A stretch of 64,000 nt of DNA from Sporosarcina sp. NCCP-2716 (GTDB taxonomy: Bacteria > Bacillota > Bacilli > Bacillales_A > Planococcaceae), in contig NZ_BRCF01000004.1 of assembly GCF_023707985.1 (NCBI RefSeq), positions 124,001 through 188,000 of the forward strand. The letters are read 5' to 3'. Of the stretch, positions 1-8,455 are shown in pieces. Within the stretch, counting starts at the first letter, position 1, and every line of letters starts with the position of its first letter. The notes below the pieces were generated by a model that saw nothing but the letters and a program-made list of their open reading frames with translations, made no database searches and was not told the origin of the DNA. The position numbers and the translations under genes were made by a program.

Positions 1-14
1 TCTATGTATATCAG

Positions 15-47
15 TTGTTTCCAAAACTGAATGTGGTACACTATAAC
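15..47 (+). promoter_or_regulatory. Possible promoter of the antiporter gene
   Basis: TTGTTT at 15-20 is followed after 16 bp by TACACT at 37-42, a plausible SigA-type pair about 40 bp before the antiporter start. This is read by eye only. Confidence 0.35.
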
Positions 48-81
48 GAAATTTCACCGTGGAAGGAGTGGCGAAAACCGA

Positions 82-2013
82 ATGATAGGATCACTAACGG
101 CCGATCTCATGCTCGTCGTTCTGATCGGCATCCTGTCCCAATGGGTGGCCTGGCGGTTCCGGCTCCCGGCGATCGTCGTCATGGCGATTGCAGGACTCCT
201 CGCCGGACCGGTCCTCGGCTTCATTAATCCGAAAGAGTCGATGGGGGACCTGTTCAGTCCGATCATCTCCTTCGCCGTGGCCATCATCCTGTTCGAAGGG
301 AGCCTCAACCTCGACTTCCGGGAGATCAAAGGATTCAGCAAACCGCTGACACGCATCGTGACGGCGGGAGCGTTCATTGCGTGGATCGCCGGATCGCTCG
401 CTGCGCATTATTTGGCGGGCCTCTCGTGGGCAGTCGCATTCGTCATCGGCGGCCTGTTCATCGTCACCGGCCCGACAGTGATTTTGCCGATGCTCCGGCA
501 GGCTAAGCTGAAACCGCGCCCGGCGGCACTCCTGAAGTGGGAAGGGATCATCGTCGACCCGTTCGGCGCGCTGCTCGCGGTCTTCGCTTTTGAATTCATC
601 AAATTCATGAACGCCCAGGTGACGCTCGGTGCGCTCGGCCTGTTCGCGGCCGCCTCGCTGTTCGCGGTATTCATCGGCTGGGCGTCCGCCCGCATCCTCG
701 GTGCGGCATTCGAAAAAGGGGCGGTCCCGGAGTTCCTGAAGGCGCCCGTGCTGTTCGCCGTCGTGCTGTTCGCGTTCGTCGTATCAGACGAAGTCATGCA
801 CGAAACCGGCCTGCTCGCTGTCACGGCAATGGGAATTGTCATGGCCAACATGCACCTGACGTCCATCCACGATATCCGCCAGTTCAAGGAGAACATTTCC
901 GTACTCCTCATATCGGGCATCTTCGTCATGCTGACGGCGTCGCTCAACCCGCACGTGCTCATCGAGATTGCGGACTGGCACATCATCCTCTACGTGCTCG
1001 CGATGCTGTTCATCGTCCGGCCGCTGTCCATCTGGATTTCGACCATCGGCACCGATCTGACGTACCGGGAGCGGCACCTGATCGGCTGGATCGCCCCGCG
1101 CGGCATCGTGGCGCTCACCGTATCCGGCTACTTCGCATCGATCCTGCTCGAGAACGGTTATAGAGACGCGGAACTGCTGACGGCGCTGACATTCGCGCTA
1201 GTCCTGTCGACCGTCGTCCTGCACGGCTTCTCCATCGGACCGATCGCGCGCCGGCTCAACCTGACAACGACCGACGAATCGGGTGTCCTCATTGTCGGCG
1301 GCACGAAATTCGGAGCGGAGCTCGCTAGATCGGTTGAAGAGACAGGGAACGCCGTGCTGATGATCGACAACTCGTGGGCAGGGCTGTCCCACGCGCGCAA
1401 ACTCGGAATGCCCAGCCACGTCGGGGACATCCTCTCGGAACAGACGGAGTACAATCTCGACCTGACCCCGTACCGCTACATGCTCGCGATGACGAAAGCG
1501 GATACGTACAATGCCCACATTTGCGCCGACTTCCTGTATGATATCGGCCGTGAGAATTTATTCCAGACGGCATTCCATGTCGGCAAAGGGGTCGAATCGT
1601 TCAATGTGACGGGCGGACGGACGCTGTTCACGCCGGCGCTGTCGATCTACGACCTGGAAGAGCGCATGAATCTCGGCCACGTGTTCCGCAAGACGGCACT
1701 GTCCAAACAATACAGCTACACGCAATATTTGAGGGAGCGCGATGACCGCTCCGTCCTGCTGTACATTCTCCGGGAAGACGGCAGCGTGGTATTCTACACG
1801 CCGAACGAAGAACTGCAGGCGTATGCAGGGGACACGGTCGTCGCCCTGTCGCATCCCGTCAAGCAGATCGAGCGGGCGAAGGAGCGCATTGCGGAAGAAA
1901 GAGGCGGGGATGAAGCGGCGCTCGCGAATGTCGAAAAGCGTTTCCTGGAAGAGTCGGGAAAAGGAAAATCCCCTCTGCCGGGAGAAGCACCACCGCCGAT
2001 ACAGCCAGATTGA
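82..2013 (+). CDS. Cation/proton antiporter, CPA1 type with C-terminal RCK-like domain
   Basis: A 643-residue integral membrane protein expected to exchange Na+ or K+ for protons at the cytoplasmic membrane. The first ~400 residues hold about a dozen hydrophobic segments. A soluble tail from about residue 405 begins with a Rossmann-like GVLIVGGTKFGAELA motif typical of RCK/TrkA-N nucleotide-binding domains, followed by a smaller TrkA-C-like part. I chose the ATG at 82 because GGAAGGAG lies at 61-68; an in-frame ATG at 31 would add 17 polar residues without a clear ribosome site. It stands alone, with its own candidate promoter. NhaP-type K+/H+ antiporters with RCK tails are the closest family; the transported ion cannot be read from sequence. 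Confidence 0.85.
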   Translation: MIGSLTADLMLVVLIGILSQWVAWRFRLPAIVVMAIAGLLAGPVLGFINPKESMGDLFSPIISFAVAIILFEGSLNLDFREIKGFSKPLTRIVTAGAFIAWIAGSLAAHYLAGLSWAVAFVIGGLFIVTGPTVILPMLRQAKLKPRPAALLKWEGIIVDPFGALLAVFAFEFIKFMNAQVTLGALGLFAAASLFAVFIGWASARILGAAFEKGAVPEFLKAPVLFAVVLFAFVVSDEVMHETGLLAVTAMGIVMANMHLTSIHDIRQFKENISVLLISGIFVMLTASLNPHVLIEIADWHIILYVLAMLFIVRPLSIWISTIGTDLTYRERHLIGWIAPRGIVALTVSGYFASILLENGYRDAELLTALTFALVLSTVVLHGFSIGPIARRLNLTTTDESGVLIVGGTKFGAELARSVEETGNAVLMIDNSWAGLSHARKLGMPSHVGDILSEQTEYNLDLTPYRYMLAMTKADTYNAHICADFLYDIGRENLFQTAFHVGKGVESFNVTGGRTLFTPALSIYDLEERMNLGHVFRKTALSKQYSYTQYLRERDDRSVLLYILREDGSVVFYTPNEELQAYAGDTVVALSHPVKQIERAKERIAEERGGDEAALANVEKRFLEESGKGKSPLPGEAPPPIQPD

Positions 2014-2101
2014 CCGAAGCGGCAGCGAGCGGATTCCGGGTCAAGGACCGTCCTTTCTGATAGGATGAAGAAGGAGAAAATTACTAGGGGGTACGGTCAT
2101 T

Positions 2102-2665
2102 GTGAAAGTTTTGTTTGTGGACGGGACCATTATCGGCAGCAAAACGGGCGTCGTGCTCGATACTGTCGAGACATATATCGAGGAAACGGGCTGCGGATTT
2201 GAAATGGAGCGGCTCAGTTTCGCGGATTATGACCATCAGTTCGTCGACGGGCGCCCGGCCGACCAATACAACGAAGACATGCAGAAGCTCGTCCGCAAGT
2301 TCGAAGAAGCGGATGGCTATGTGATTGCGACACCGGTATTCCAGGGCTCGATCCCCGGCGTGCTGAAAAACGCGTTCGACATGCTGCCGCCGCGCACGAT
2401 GCGGTACAAACCGGTATCGATCGTCGCGAACGGGGGCACTTACCAGCATCATCTCGTCGTCGAGAACCAGATGAAACCGATCCTCGACTACTTCCGGTGC
2501 CTCGTGACGCCGAACTACGTCTACACGCACCGCGACCATTTCGACGAAACGGGCAAAATCATAGACGAAAACGTCCATGACCGCCTGAAAGAACTCGCCC
2601 GTGTATTCGTGAAATACACGGAAATGGGCAAGTCCCTCACTGTCGGCATGATCGACGAACAATAA
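2102..2665 (+). CDS. NADPH-dependent FMN reductase family flavoprotein
   Basis: A 187-residue cytoplasmic protein of the flavodoxin-like NAD(P)H:FMN reductase family. It opens with a beta strand and a serine-rich loop (residues 1-15, FVDGTIIGSKTG) in the usual phosphate-binding place. The segment TPVFQGSIPGVLKNAFDMLP (about 79-98) matches the conserved TPeYngsiPgvLKnaiD region of the family. The start is GTG at 2102, preceded by a G-rich stretch (CTAGGGGG). It is followed by a strong terminator, so it is probably monocistronic. Such enzymes reduce FMN, azo dyes or quinones; the physiological substrate is not visible here. Confidence 0.85.
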   Translation: MKVLFVDGTIIGSKTGVVLDTVETYIEETGCGFEMERLSFADYDHQFVDGRPADQYNEDMQKLVRKFEEADGYVIATPVFQGSIPGVLKNAFDMLPPRTMRYKPVSIVANGGTYQHHLVVENQMKPILDYFRCLVTPNYVYTHRDHFDETGKIIDENVHDRLKELARVFVKYTEMGKSLTVGMIDEQ

Positions 2666-2674
2666 GCAGGAAAC

Positions 2675-2711
2675 GCCCGTCCGCACCGGAATTCCGGCGG
2701 GCGGGCTTTTT
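2675..2711 (+). terminator. Rho-independent terminator after the FMN reductase
   Basis: GCCCGTCCGC and GCGGGCGGGC flank an inner CCGGAATTCCGG, and the stem is followed by TTTTT. Confidence 0.85.
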
Positions 2712-2777
2712 GGTGGATGAAACCTGAAAAGCATGCGGCGATTGCGTATAATGGACACAACTGAAAGGGGATTCAAC

Positions 2778-4949
2778 ATGGCAAAATCACTCGTACTTGC
2801 AGAAAAACCATCCGTCGCCCGCGACATCGCGCGCGTGCTCGGCTGTCATAAAAAAGGGAACGGCTTCCTCGAAGGGGACCGGTACATCGTCACATGGACA
2901 CTCGGCCACCTCGTCACCCATGCAGATCCGGAAGGCTACGGCAGCGAATACAAAGAGTGGAAGATGGAGCACCTGCCGATCATCCCGGAACCGTTCAAGC
3001 TGACGCCCATCAAACAGACGACGAAACAATACAACGCCGTCAAAGCGCTGCTGCGCCGCGATGACGTGAAAGACGTCATCATCGCGACAGACGCCGGGCG
3101 CGAAGGGGAGCTCGTCGCCCGCTGGATCCTCGAACTTGCGAAAAACCGCAAGCCGATCAAGCGACTCTGGATTTCATCCGTCACCGACAAGGCCATCACA
3201 GACGGTTTCGCGAACCTGAAAGACGGCAAAGCGTATGACAACCTGTATGAAGCGGCCGCTGCGCGTGCGGAAGCGGACTGGGTCGTCGGCATCAACGCGA
3301 CCCGTGCGCTCACTGTGAAGCACAATGCCCAGCTGTCGACCGGCCGGGTGCAGACGCCGACACTTGCGATGATTGCGGAACGCGAAAAACAGATCCAGCA
3401 GTTCCAGCCGAAACCGTACTGGGGCATCCAGGCGCTGACCGAAGCCGGCCGTTTCACATGGCGCGATGCGAAAGGGCAGACGCAAGTATTCGATGAAACC
3501 GTCATCAACCGGAAATTCAGTGCGCTTGAATCGGTCACGGAAGGCCGGATCACCGACGTCAATGCGACGCCGAAGTCACAGCCGGCGCCGCCGCTGTTCG
3601 ACTTGACCGAGCTGCAGAAGGAAGCGCACCGCCGCTGGTCATGGTCCGCGAAGGAAACGCTGTCGACCTTGCAGAACCTGTATGAGCGCCACAAAGCGGT
3701 GACGTACCCGCGGACGGACTCGAAGCATCTGACGGGCGACATGGAAAATACGCTGAAGGACCGGGTGAAAGCGGTCGAGATCGGGCCGTACCGGAAAGCG
3801 GTGAACGCACTGCTGCGGAAAGGCGCGCTCAAACCGCAAAAAGGTGTCATCAACGACAGCAAAGTGTCCGACCACCATGCGATCATCCCGACGGAGGAAA
3901 GCCCGTCGCTGCACGCGTTGTCCGATACCGAAAGCCGTCTGTACGACCTGATCGTCAAACGGTTCCTCGCCGTCTTCTATCCGCCGTTCCGCTATGACCA
4001 GCTGACGGCTGAACTCGAAGCGGGCGAAGAAACGTTCGCATTGAAAGGCCGGACGATCACCGATGAAGGCTGGAAAGCGGTCTATTCATCTGATGAAGAA
4101 GAAGCGGACACCGACGCGCTTCCGGCGCTGAAAAAAGGGGAGACGCTGCAGATCCGTGCCTTCAACCGGACGGAAGGCAAGACGAAGCCGCCTGCCCGTT
4201 TCAATGAAGGGACATTGCTCGCCGCAATGGAAAATCCGTCGCAGTTCATGGCTGGGGAGTCGAAGGAATTGATCAGAACAATCGGCGAAACGGGCGGACT
4301 CGGCACCGTGGCGACGCGTGCAGACGTCATCGAGCGGCTGTTCGGCATGTTTGTCATCGAAAAAAGAGGGAATGACATTTACACCACTTCCAAGGGGCGC
4401 CAGCTGCTCGAGCTCGTCCCGGAAGACTTGAAGTCACCCGCGCTGACAGCGGAATGGGAGAACGACCTGTCCAAAATCGCCGCAGGCAAGCTGAAGAAAG
4501 ATCAGTTCATCCGCGGGATGGTCGACTTCTCGAAAAAGACGATCCGTGATATCCAGGCGGACGATAAGAAATTCAAACACGATAACGTCACCGGCAAGAT
4601 GTGCCCGGACTGCGGCAAGCCGATGCTCGAAGTGAATGGCAAGCGAGGCAAGATGCTCGTCTGCCAGGACCGCGAGTGCGGACACCGCCAGACCGTCTCC
4701 ACCTTGACGAACGCCCGCTGCCCGAACTGCAAGAAAAAGCTCGAGCTGCGCGGACACGGCGACGGCAAGATCTTCGTCTGCAAATGCGGCTACCGCGAAA
4801 AACTGTCAGCGTTCGAAAAACGGCGGGCGCAAAGTACAGGTAAAAAGGCTGATAAGCGCGACGTCCAGAAGTACCTTAAGAAGCAGGAGCACGAAGAACC
4901 GGAAAACACTGCAATGGCGGATGCGCTGAAGAAACTATTCGATAAGTAA
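2778..4949 (+). CDS. topB: DNA topoisomerase III
   Basis: A 723-residue type IA topoisomerase that relaxes or decatenates DNA by single-strand passage. Residues 1-130 form the TOPRIM domain (LAEKPSVARDIA, then DAGREGELVARWI with the acidic metal-binding residues). The central catalytic domain contains LYERHKAVTYPRTDSKHL, where the Tyr of YPRTD is the nucleophile. The C-terminus has cysteine-rich zinc-ribbon-like motifs (CPDCGKPM, CPNCKKK, about 611-675). The ATG at 2778 follows AAAGGGG and starts exactly at the family N-terminus MAKSLVLAEKPS; the reading frame runs 15 codons further upstream without support. Length is normal for Bacillus TopB. It lies alone between two intergenic gaps. Confidence 0.97.
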   Translation: MAKSLVLAEKPSVARDIARVLGCHKKGNGFLEGDRYIVTWTLGHLVTHADPEGYGSEYKEWKMEHLPIIPEPFKLTPIKQTTKQYNAVKALLRRDDVKDVIIATDAGREGELVARWILELAKNRKPIKRLWISSVTDKAITDGFANLKDGKAYDNLYEAAAARAEADWVVGINATRALTVKHNAQLSTGRVQTPTLAMIAEREKQIQQFQPKPYWGIQALTEAGRFTWRDAKGQTQVFDETVINRKFSALESVTEGRITDVNATPKSQPAPPLFDLTELQKEAHRRWSWSAKETLSTLQNLYERHKAVTYPRTDSKHLTGDMENTLKDRVKAVEIGPYRKAVNALLRKGALKPQKGVINDSKVSDHHAIIPTEESPSLHALSDTESRLYDLIVKRFLAVFYPPFRYDQLTAELEAGEETFALKGRTITDEGWKAVYSSDEEEADTDALPALKKGETLQIRAFNRTEGKTKPPARFNEGTLLAAMENPSQFMAGESKELIRTIGETGGLGTVATRADVIERLFGMFVIEKRGNDIYTTSKGRQLLELVPEDLKSPALTAEWENDLSKIAAGKLKKDQFIRGMVDFSKKTIRDIQADDKKFKHDNVTGKMCPDCGKPMLEVNGKRGKMLVCQDRECGHRQTVSTLTNARCPNCKKKLELRGHGDGKIFVCKCGYREKLSAFEKRRAQSTGKKADKRDVQKYLKKQEHEEPENTAMADALKKLFDK

Positions 4950-5030
4950 AAAAAGCTGCCTTCGTCTCAAGGAAGGCATCGCACTGCTGGTATATAATGA
5001 AACTAACAAAACTCGTCCGGAGGTGAGCGT

Positions 5031-5600
5031 ATGGTATCCATTACAAGTTATCCATCGGTGACCGCACCCATGCAGAACGGCCAGGCCGGCCGACTGCGAG
5101 CGGAAACCGCCTATACCCGGGACGCCGCCTACACACGCGGCAACGAAGAGAAGCGGGAAGCGGCCGTCCGTCAGATGCAGTCAGCCGTTGAAACACAGGC
5201 TGCAGAACCATTCCGCAAACTCGGCGCCGGCCAGCTGAAGCAGGTCGCACTGCCGCTCGGCGAAACGCTCGAAGAGACGATCGACAGCTGGCGGAACGTC
5301 CGCCGGGAAGCGCTGTCCGCGTCGGAGCCGGCAGAGGTGGACCACCAGCTCGCCGCAGCCGCTTCCGCGAAAATCATGGAAGCGCAGGCACAGCTCGCAC
5401 TCGAAGACCGTCTCCGCTCGGCCCAGCTTGCCGAAGCGGCGCTCGAGGAACGGACGGAAGGCATGATCCCTGCACAACCGGCAGTGACCGGAGCGGAACG
5501 CGACCTGTACGAACAGGCCGCCGCTGCCTATTCCGTACAAACGGGAGCACGGGAACAAGGCTACGAAGTCGCCCAGCCCGCGTATTTCCTGACGGCATAA
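5031..5600 (+). CDS. Hypothetical protein, helical and Ala/Glu-rich
   Basis: A 189-residue protein I do not recognise. It has a good ribosome site (CCGGAGGTG) 7 bp before ATG 5031 and a terminator right after its stop, so it is a real single gene. It is rich in Ala, Glu, Arg and Gln, has no signal peptide or membrane segment, and is predicted by eye to be mostly helical from about residue 35 to 150. The N-terminus (SITSYPSVTAP) and C-terminus are less charged. No catalytic motif is visible. The codon use resembles neighbouring genes, so there is no sign of recent transfer. Confidence 0.7.
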   Translation: MVSITSYPSVTAPMQNGQAGRLRAETAYTRDAAYTRGNEEKREAAVRQMQSAVETQAAEPFRKLGAGQLKQVALPLGETLEETIDSWRNVRREALSASEPAEVDHQLAAAASAKIMEAQAQLALEDRLRSAQLAEAALEERTEGMIPAQPAVTGAERDLYEQAAAAYSVQTGAREQGYEVAQPAYFLTA

Positions 5601-5615
5601 GTGATAGTGAATCTG

Positions 5616-5643
5616 GACCCGCCCATTTGTGGCGGGTCTTTTT
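5616..5643 (+). terminator. Terminator after the 189-residue hypothetical gene
   Basis: An 8-bp perfect stem, GACCCGCC with GGCGGGTC, has a 7-nt loop and is followed by TTTTT. Confidence 0.9.
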
Positions 5644-5667
5644 GGATAGAGGAAGGAGCCGGAGCAC

Positions 5668-6141
5668 ATGGCGAAAAAGAACAAGCACATCAAAACGAAC
5701 GCAATCCGCATTTTGGAATCGCTTGGCATCCCGCACGAACTGTTGGAGCGGGATCTGTCGGAAGACGCAAACGCGGCGGCGGACGGCGGTAACGAGGCCG
5801 ATGTCTACAAAACACTCGTCGCGACAGCGGGCCCCGAACGCTATTATGTCTTTGTCATCCCGGTCGTCCGCGAACTCGACTTGAAGAAAGCAGCGCGGGC
5901 GGCGGGTGAGAAGAAGATCGAAATGCTCCCGCTGAAGCAGCTCACCGCTGTCACAGGCTACGTGCGCGGCGGCTGTTCCGCGATCGGCATGAAAAAACAG
6001 CTCCCCGTCTTCATCGACGAATCCGCCGCAGCCAAGCCGTCTCTATACGCCAGCGCCGGTAAACCGGGTTTCCAGATGAAACTGAAGCCTGATGATTATG
6101 CCGAAGCGACCGGCGGGACGTTTGTGGATTTGTGTAAATGA
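5668..6141 (+). CDS. ybaK: Cys-tRNA(Pro) deacylase, YbaK/EbsC family
   Basis: A 157-residue cytoplasmic enzyme predicted to hydrolyse Cys-tRNA(Pro) formed by mischarging prolyl-tRNA synthetase. The YbaK fold is clear: KTNAIRILESLGIPHE at the N-terminus, YVFVIPVVRELDLKKAARAAGEKKIEM in the middle with the conserved lysine, and YVRGGCSAIGMKK (about 106-118) matching the GG.sPiG.kk signature. The start ATG follows GGAAGGAG by 8 bp. Length is usual for the family. The gene is followed by the first GCTCATAAA tandem array rather than by a terminator. Confidence 0.92.
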   Translation: MAKKNKHIKTNAIRILESLGIPHELLERDLSEDANAAADGGNEADVYKTLVATAGPERYYVFVIPVVRELDLKKAARAAGEKKIEMLPLKQLTAVTGYVRGGCSAIGMKKQLPVFIDESAAAKPSLYASAGKPGFQMKLKPDDYAEATGGTFVDLCK

Positions 6142-6169
6142 ATAGTGGGTGCCCGGCTGTTGTGCGAAC

Positions 6170-6298
6170 GCTCATAAATCTTGGAAAGCGCTCATAAATC
6201 TCAAAAAACGCTCATAAATCCGCTGAAACGCTCATAAATCGCAAAAAACGCTCATAAACTCGCAAAAACGCTCATAAATCGCAGAAACCGCTCATAAC
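6170..6298 (+). repeat. Tandem array A1: seven GCTCATAAA units, exact 20-bp period
   Basis: CTCATAA begins at 6171, 6191, 6211, 6231, 6251, 6271 and 6291, so each unit is exactly 20 bp. The core CGCTCATAA is constant. The ten bases between cores vary but end in AAA plus C, G or CC. It lies 28 bp after the ybaK stop and points with the gene. The gene-free stretch 6142-6582 holds this array, a C-rich segment (6297-6370) and a hairpin element. Confidence 0.95.
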
Positions 6299-6378
6299 CC
6301 CTTCCGTCCGCGGCCGGCCCCTGTCCCGGCGCGCACCCTCGGGCCGCACCAAATGACCTTCCCCCAATCTACAAGACC

Positions 6379-6419
6379 TTCAGCTTGTGTGCTTTGCTGC
6401 GCAAAGCATTTTCTGTGGG
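6379..6419. repeat. Covarying hairpin element, copy 1
   Basis: The stem TGCTTTGC (6390-6397) and GCAAAGCA (6401-6408) has a 3-nt loop and is flanked by CAGCTTGTG and TTTTCTGTGGG. The same flanks with compensatory stem changes recur near 21366, 22572 and 43571. Confidence 0.75.
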
Positions 6420-6582
6420 GCATGCAGGCCGGGGAGATCACCCACTCCAGTCCGGAAGTGCTCGGCAACAGGCAGGCAGCGCCCACGCCAGCTCCCCGGG
6501 TCCCAATCCCGCCCGCACCGACATATGCTACAATAAACAGAGAAACTTTGCCGGCGTACATCATCCGGCGATAGAAAGAAGA

Positions 6583-7221
6583 ATGCATATGCTGACTTTA
6601 CGCCAATGGCGGTGGATCTTTTTCATAGTGGGGCAGATGATTCTCGCCCTCGGCATCGCGATGACCATTAAAGGGCAGCTCATCGGCATCGGGCCGTGGG
6701 ATGTTCTGCACGTCGGGCTTTATCAGAAAATCGGGCTGACGATCGGGTCGTGGAGCATCCTCACCGGGCTGATCATCGTCCTCGTGACGGCCGCCGCGCA
6801 AAAAAGGTGGCCGAAGTATGGCACGTGGCTCAACATGCTGCTGCTCGGCTCGTTCATCGATCTGTTCAACTGGCTGCTGCCGGACGTCACAACAATTCCA
6901 GGCGCCGTCGGAATGTTCGTCGCGGGTGTCGTCATCATGTCGTACGGCATCGGCTTATACGTCTCGCCGAACATGGGCGCAGGGCCGCGGGACAGTCTCA
7001 TGCTGCTTATCGTACACAAATTCAATGTGAGCGTCAAAGTCGTCCGGACATCGATCGAAGTCATCGTCGCGCTGCTCGGCTGGGCGCTCGGGGGACCGGT
7101 CGGGATCGGGACGGTCATCATCGCCCTGCTGATCGGGCAGTTCGTCCACTACGCGATGCCCCAATGCCAGCGCCTGCTGCTGCGGGCCGCGGGAGAACCG
7201 GATACGGAAGCCCTTCTATAA
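6583..7221 (+). CDS. YczE/YitT-like integral membrane protein
   Basis: A 212-residue polytopic membrane protein with about five or six hydrophobic segments (WIFFIVGQMILALGIAMTI, WSILTGLIIVLVTAA, and others). The motif IGIGPWDVLHVGLYQKIGLTIGSWSI (residues 29-54) is characteristic of the YczE/YyaS group. YPNMGAGPRDSL-like residues follow in the middle (SPNMGAGPRDSLMLLIVHK). Two starts are possible, ATG 6583 and ATG 6589, two codons apart; the upstream AGAAAGAAG supports either. A strong terminator follows. The function of the family is unclear; a role in export or stress has been proposed for relatives, but nothing here decides it. Confidence 0.8.
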   Translation: MHMLTLRQWRWIFFIVGQMILALGIAMTIKGQLIGIGPWDVLHVGLYQKIGLTIGSWSILTGLIIVLVTAAAQKRWPKYGTWLNMLLLGSFIDLFNWLLPDVTTIPGAVGMFVAGVVIMSYGIGLYVSPNMGAGPRDSLMLLIVHKFNVSVKVVRTSIEVIVALLGWALGGPVGIGTVIIALLIGQFVHYAMPQCQRLLLRAAGEPDTEALL

Positions 7222-7226
7222 GACAC

Positions 7227-7258
7227 AAAGCACAGCCCTCCATCGGCTGTGCTTTTTT
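7227..7258 (+). terminator. Terminator after the YczE-like gene
   Basis: AAAGCACAGCC pairs with GGCTGTGCTTT, giving an 8-bp GC-rich core extended by A-T pairs, followed by a T6 run. Confidence 0.92.
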
Positions 7259-7309
7259 CATCCGCTGCTTCATACGCTAGGTAGGAAGAGTATAGAAAGG
7301 GTGGTTGCG

Positions 7310-8383
7310 ATGAATGGAACAATTACAGAATCGATGGGAACAGCCTATACAGGGGACGGCATCATCCACAAATATGAACACCTGATCCGCGAAGCCGGTA
7401 CGACAGTGTTCATCAAATCCCCGCCGACATTCGCCCTGTCCGGCGTGCTGAACGACATAGCCGCCCTCTACGTGAAGCGCGGATTCGACATCGAGCGGTT
7501 CCGGAGTCCGCTGCACATCGAGAAGACCGACGCCATCTACGTCAAAGAGGCCGGCGTGCTCTATGTATCGGCATCCGGCCCGGTTGCCATGGAACCGAAC
7601 GATCTCGGCGGAAAACACCGCATCGTCAGTTTCTACGATGTCTATGACGAAGCCAAACTGCGTTCCGTCAATCCGTCGGTCGCTGCGCTCACCGAAGAAG
7701 CGGCAGCCGCGCTCGAAACGGCACTTACTGCACTCGCCGAAGCGAAAGCCATCCATGACGAATGGGAAGCGGTCAACATACGGCGCATGGACTGGCCGGA
7801 GCACGCCCGGATCACCGAGTCGCTCACCGCCGGCTTGTTCGGCACGATCCGGCTGAACAAGGATGCCGCCGTGACACACCGCATCATCGGCTCCCTGTCC
7901 GCAAAAGGAGCTTACGACTTCATCCCATCCATCACGAAATCGGCGAAGCGCCGCATCCTCATCAAGTCGCTGCCCGGAACCGGCAAGTCGACAATGATGA
8001 AAGCCCTGGCGGCGGAAGCGGAGAAACGGGGAATCGACACGGAATACGGCTGGTGCGGTCTGGATGCGGGCAGCATCGACGTCATCCAGTTCCCGGAGCT
8101 CGGCGTCTGCCTGATCGACGCGACGGAGCCGCACGTCTACGATGTCGAACGGGAGGGGGATGAAATCCTCAATCTCGTCGGATTATGCATGAAAGACGAA
8201 CTCGCCGAACGGCAGATCGACGGCATCCGGACACGCTACAAAGCGACGATCGGCCTGGCCGCTGACGCCATGCACGCGTACGCGCGGCGCATGGGCCAGA
8301 TCGACGCCGGCATGGACAGCGCGCTCGATCAGAAAGCGTTCCACGAAAAGTCGGAAACCCTCATCGGACTGCTCCCGATCTGA
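7310..8383 (+). CDS. P-loop ATPase/nucleotide kinase-like protein with a duplicated domain
   Basis: A 357-residue cytoplasmic protein of the PRK06851-type P-loop family, whose function is not known to me. A Walker A motif, SLPGTGKSTMMKAL, lies at about residues 222-235, followed by hydrophobic beta strands and a conserved GVCLIDATEPHVYDVER segment. The N-terminal half aligns with it: FIKSPPTFALSGVLNDIAAL (about 37-56) sits where ILIKSLPGTGKSTMMKAL would, so the first copy has lost its glycine-lysine loop. I chose ATG 7310, 8 bp after AAAGGG, over GTG 7301. It is monocistronic after a terminator. Confidence 0.75.
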   Translation: MNGTITESMGTAYTGDGIIHKYEHLIREAGTTVFIKSPPTFALSGVLNDIAALYVKRGFDIERFRSPLHIEKTDAIYVKEAGVLYVSASGPVAMEPNDLGGKHRIVSFYDVYDEAKLRSVNPSVAALTEEAAAALETALTALAEAKAIHDEWEAVNIRRMDWPEHARITESLTAGLFGTIRLNKDAAVTHRIIGSLSAKGAYDFIPSITKSAKRRILIKSLPGTGKSTMMKALAAEAEKRGIDTEYGWCGLDAGSIDVIQFPELGVCLIDATEPHVYDVEREGDEILNLVGLCMKDELAERQIDGIRTRYKATIGLAADAMHAYARRMGQIDAGMDSALDQKAFHEKSETLIGLLPI

Positions 8384-8455
8384 CGCACTTCGGTTCCGGG
8401 TACAGGCCGGACTGTGCTACACTAAGAGCATCACGTGTCTGAAAGGGAGATCAGT

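Noticed and set aside
4950..4985. Hairpin TGCCTTC...GAAGGCA after topB as terminator
   Set aside because: The stem is short and no T-run follows, so it is left out.
6170..6298. The tandem arrays as CRISPR arrays
   Set aside because: Units are only 20-21 bp with 10-bp variable parts, far too short for repeats plus spacers, the variable parts are themselves biased and partly repeated, and no cas gene is present.
6385..6582. Upstream extension of the YczE-like protein from ATG 6385
   Set aside because: The extra 66 residues are translated hairpin element and intergenic sequence, without similarity to the family or a ribosome site.
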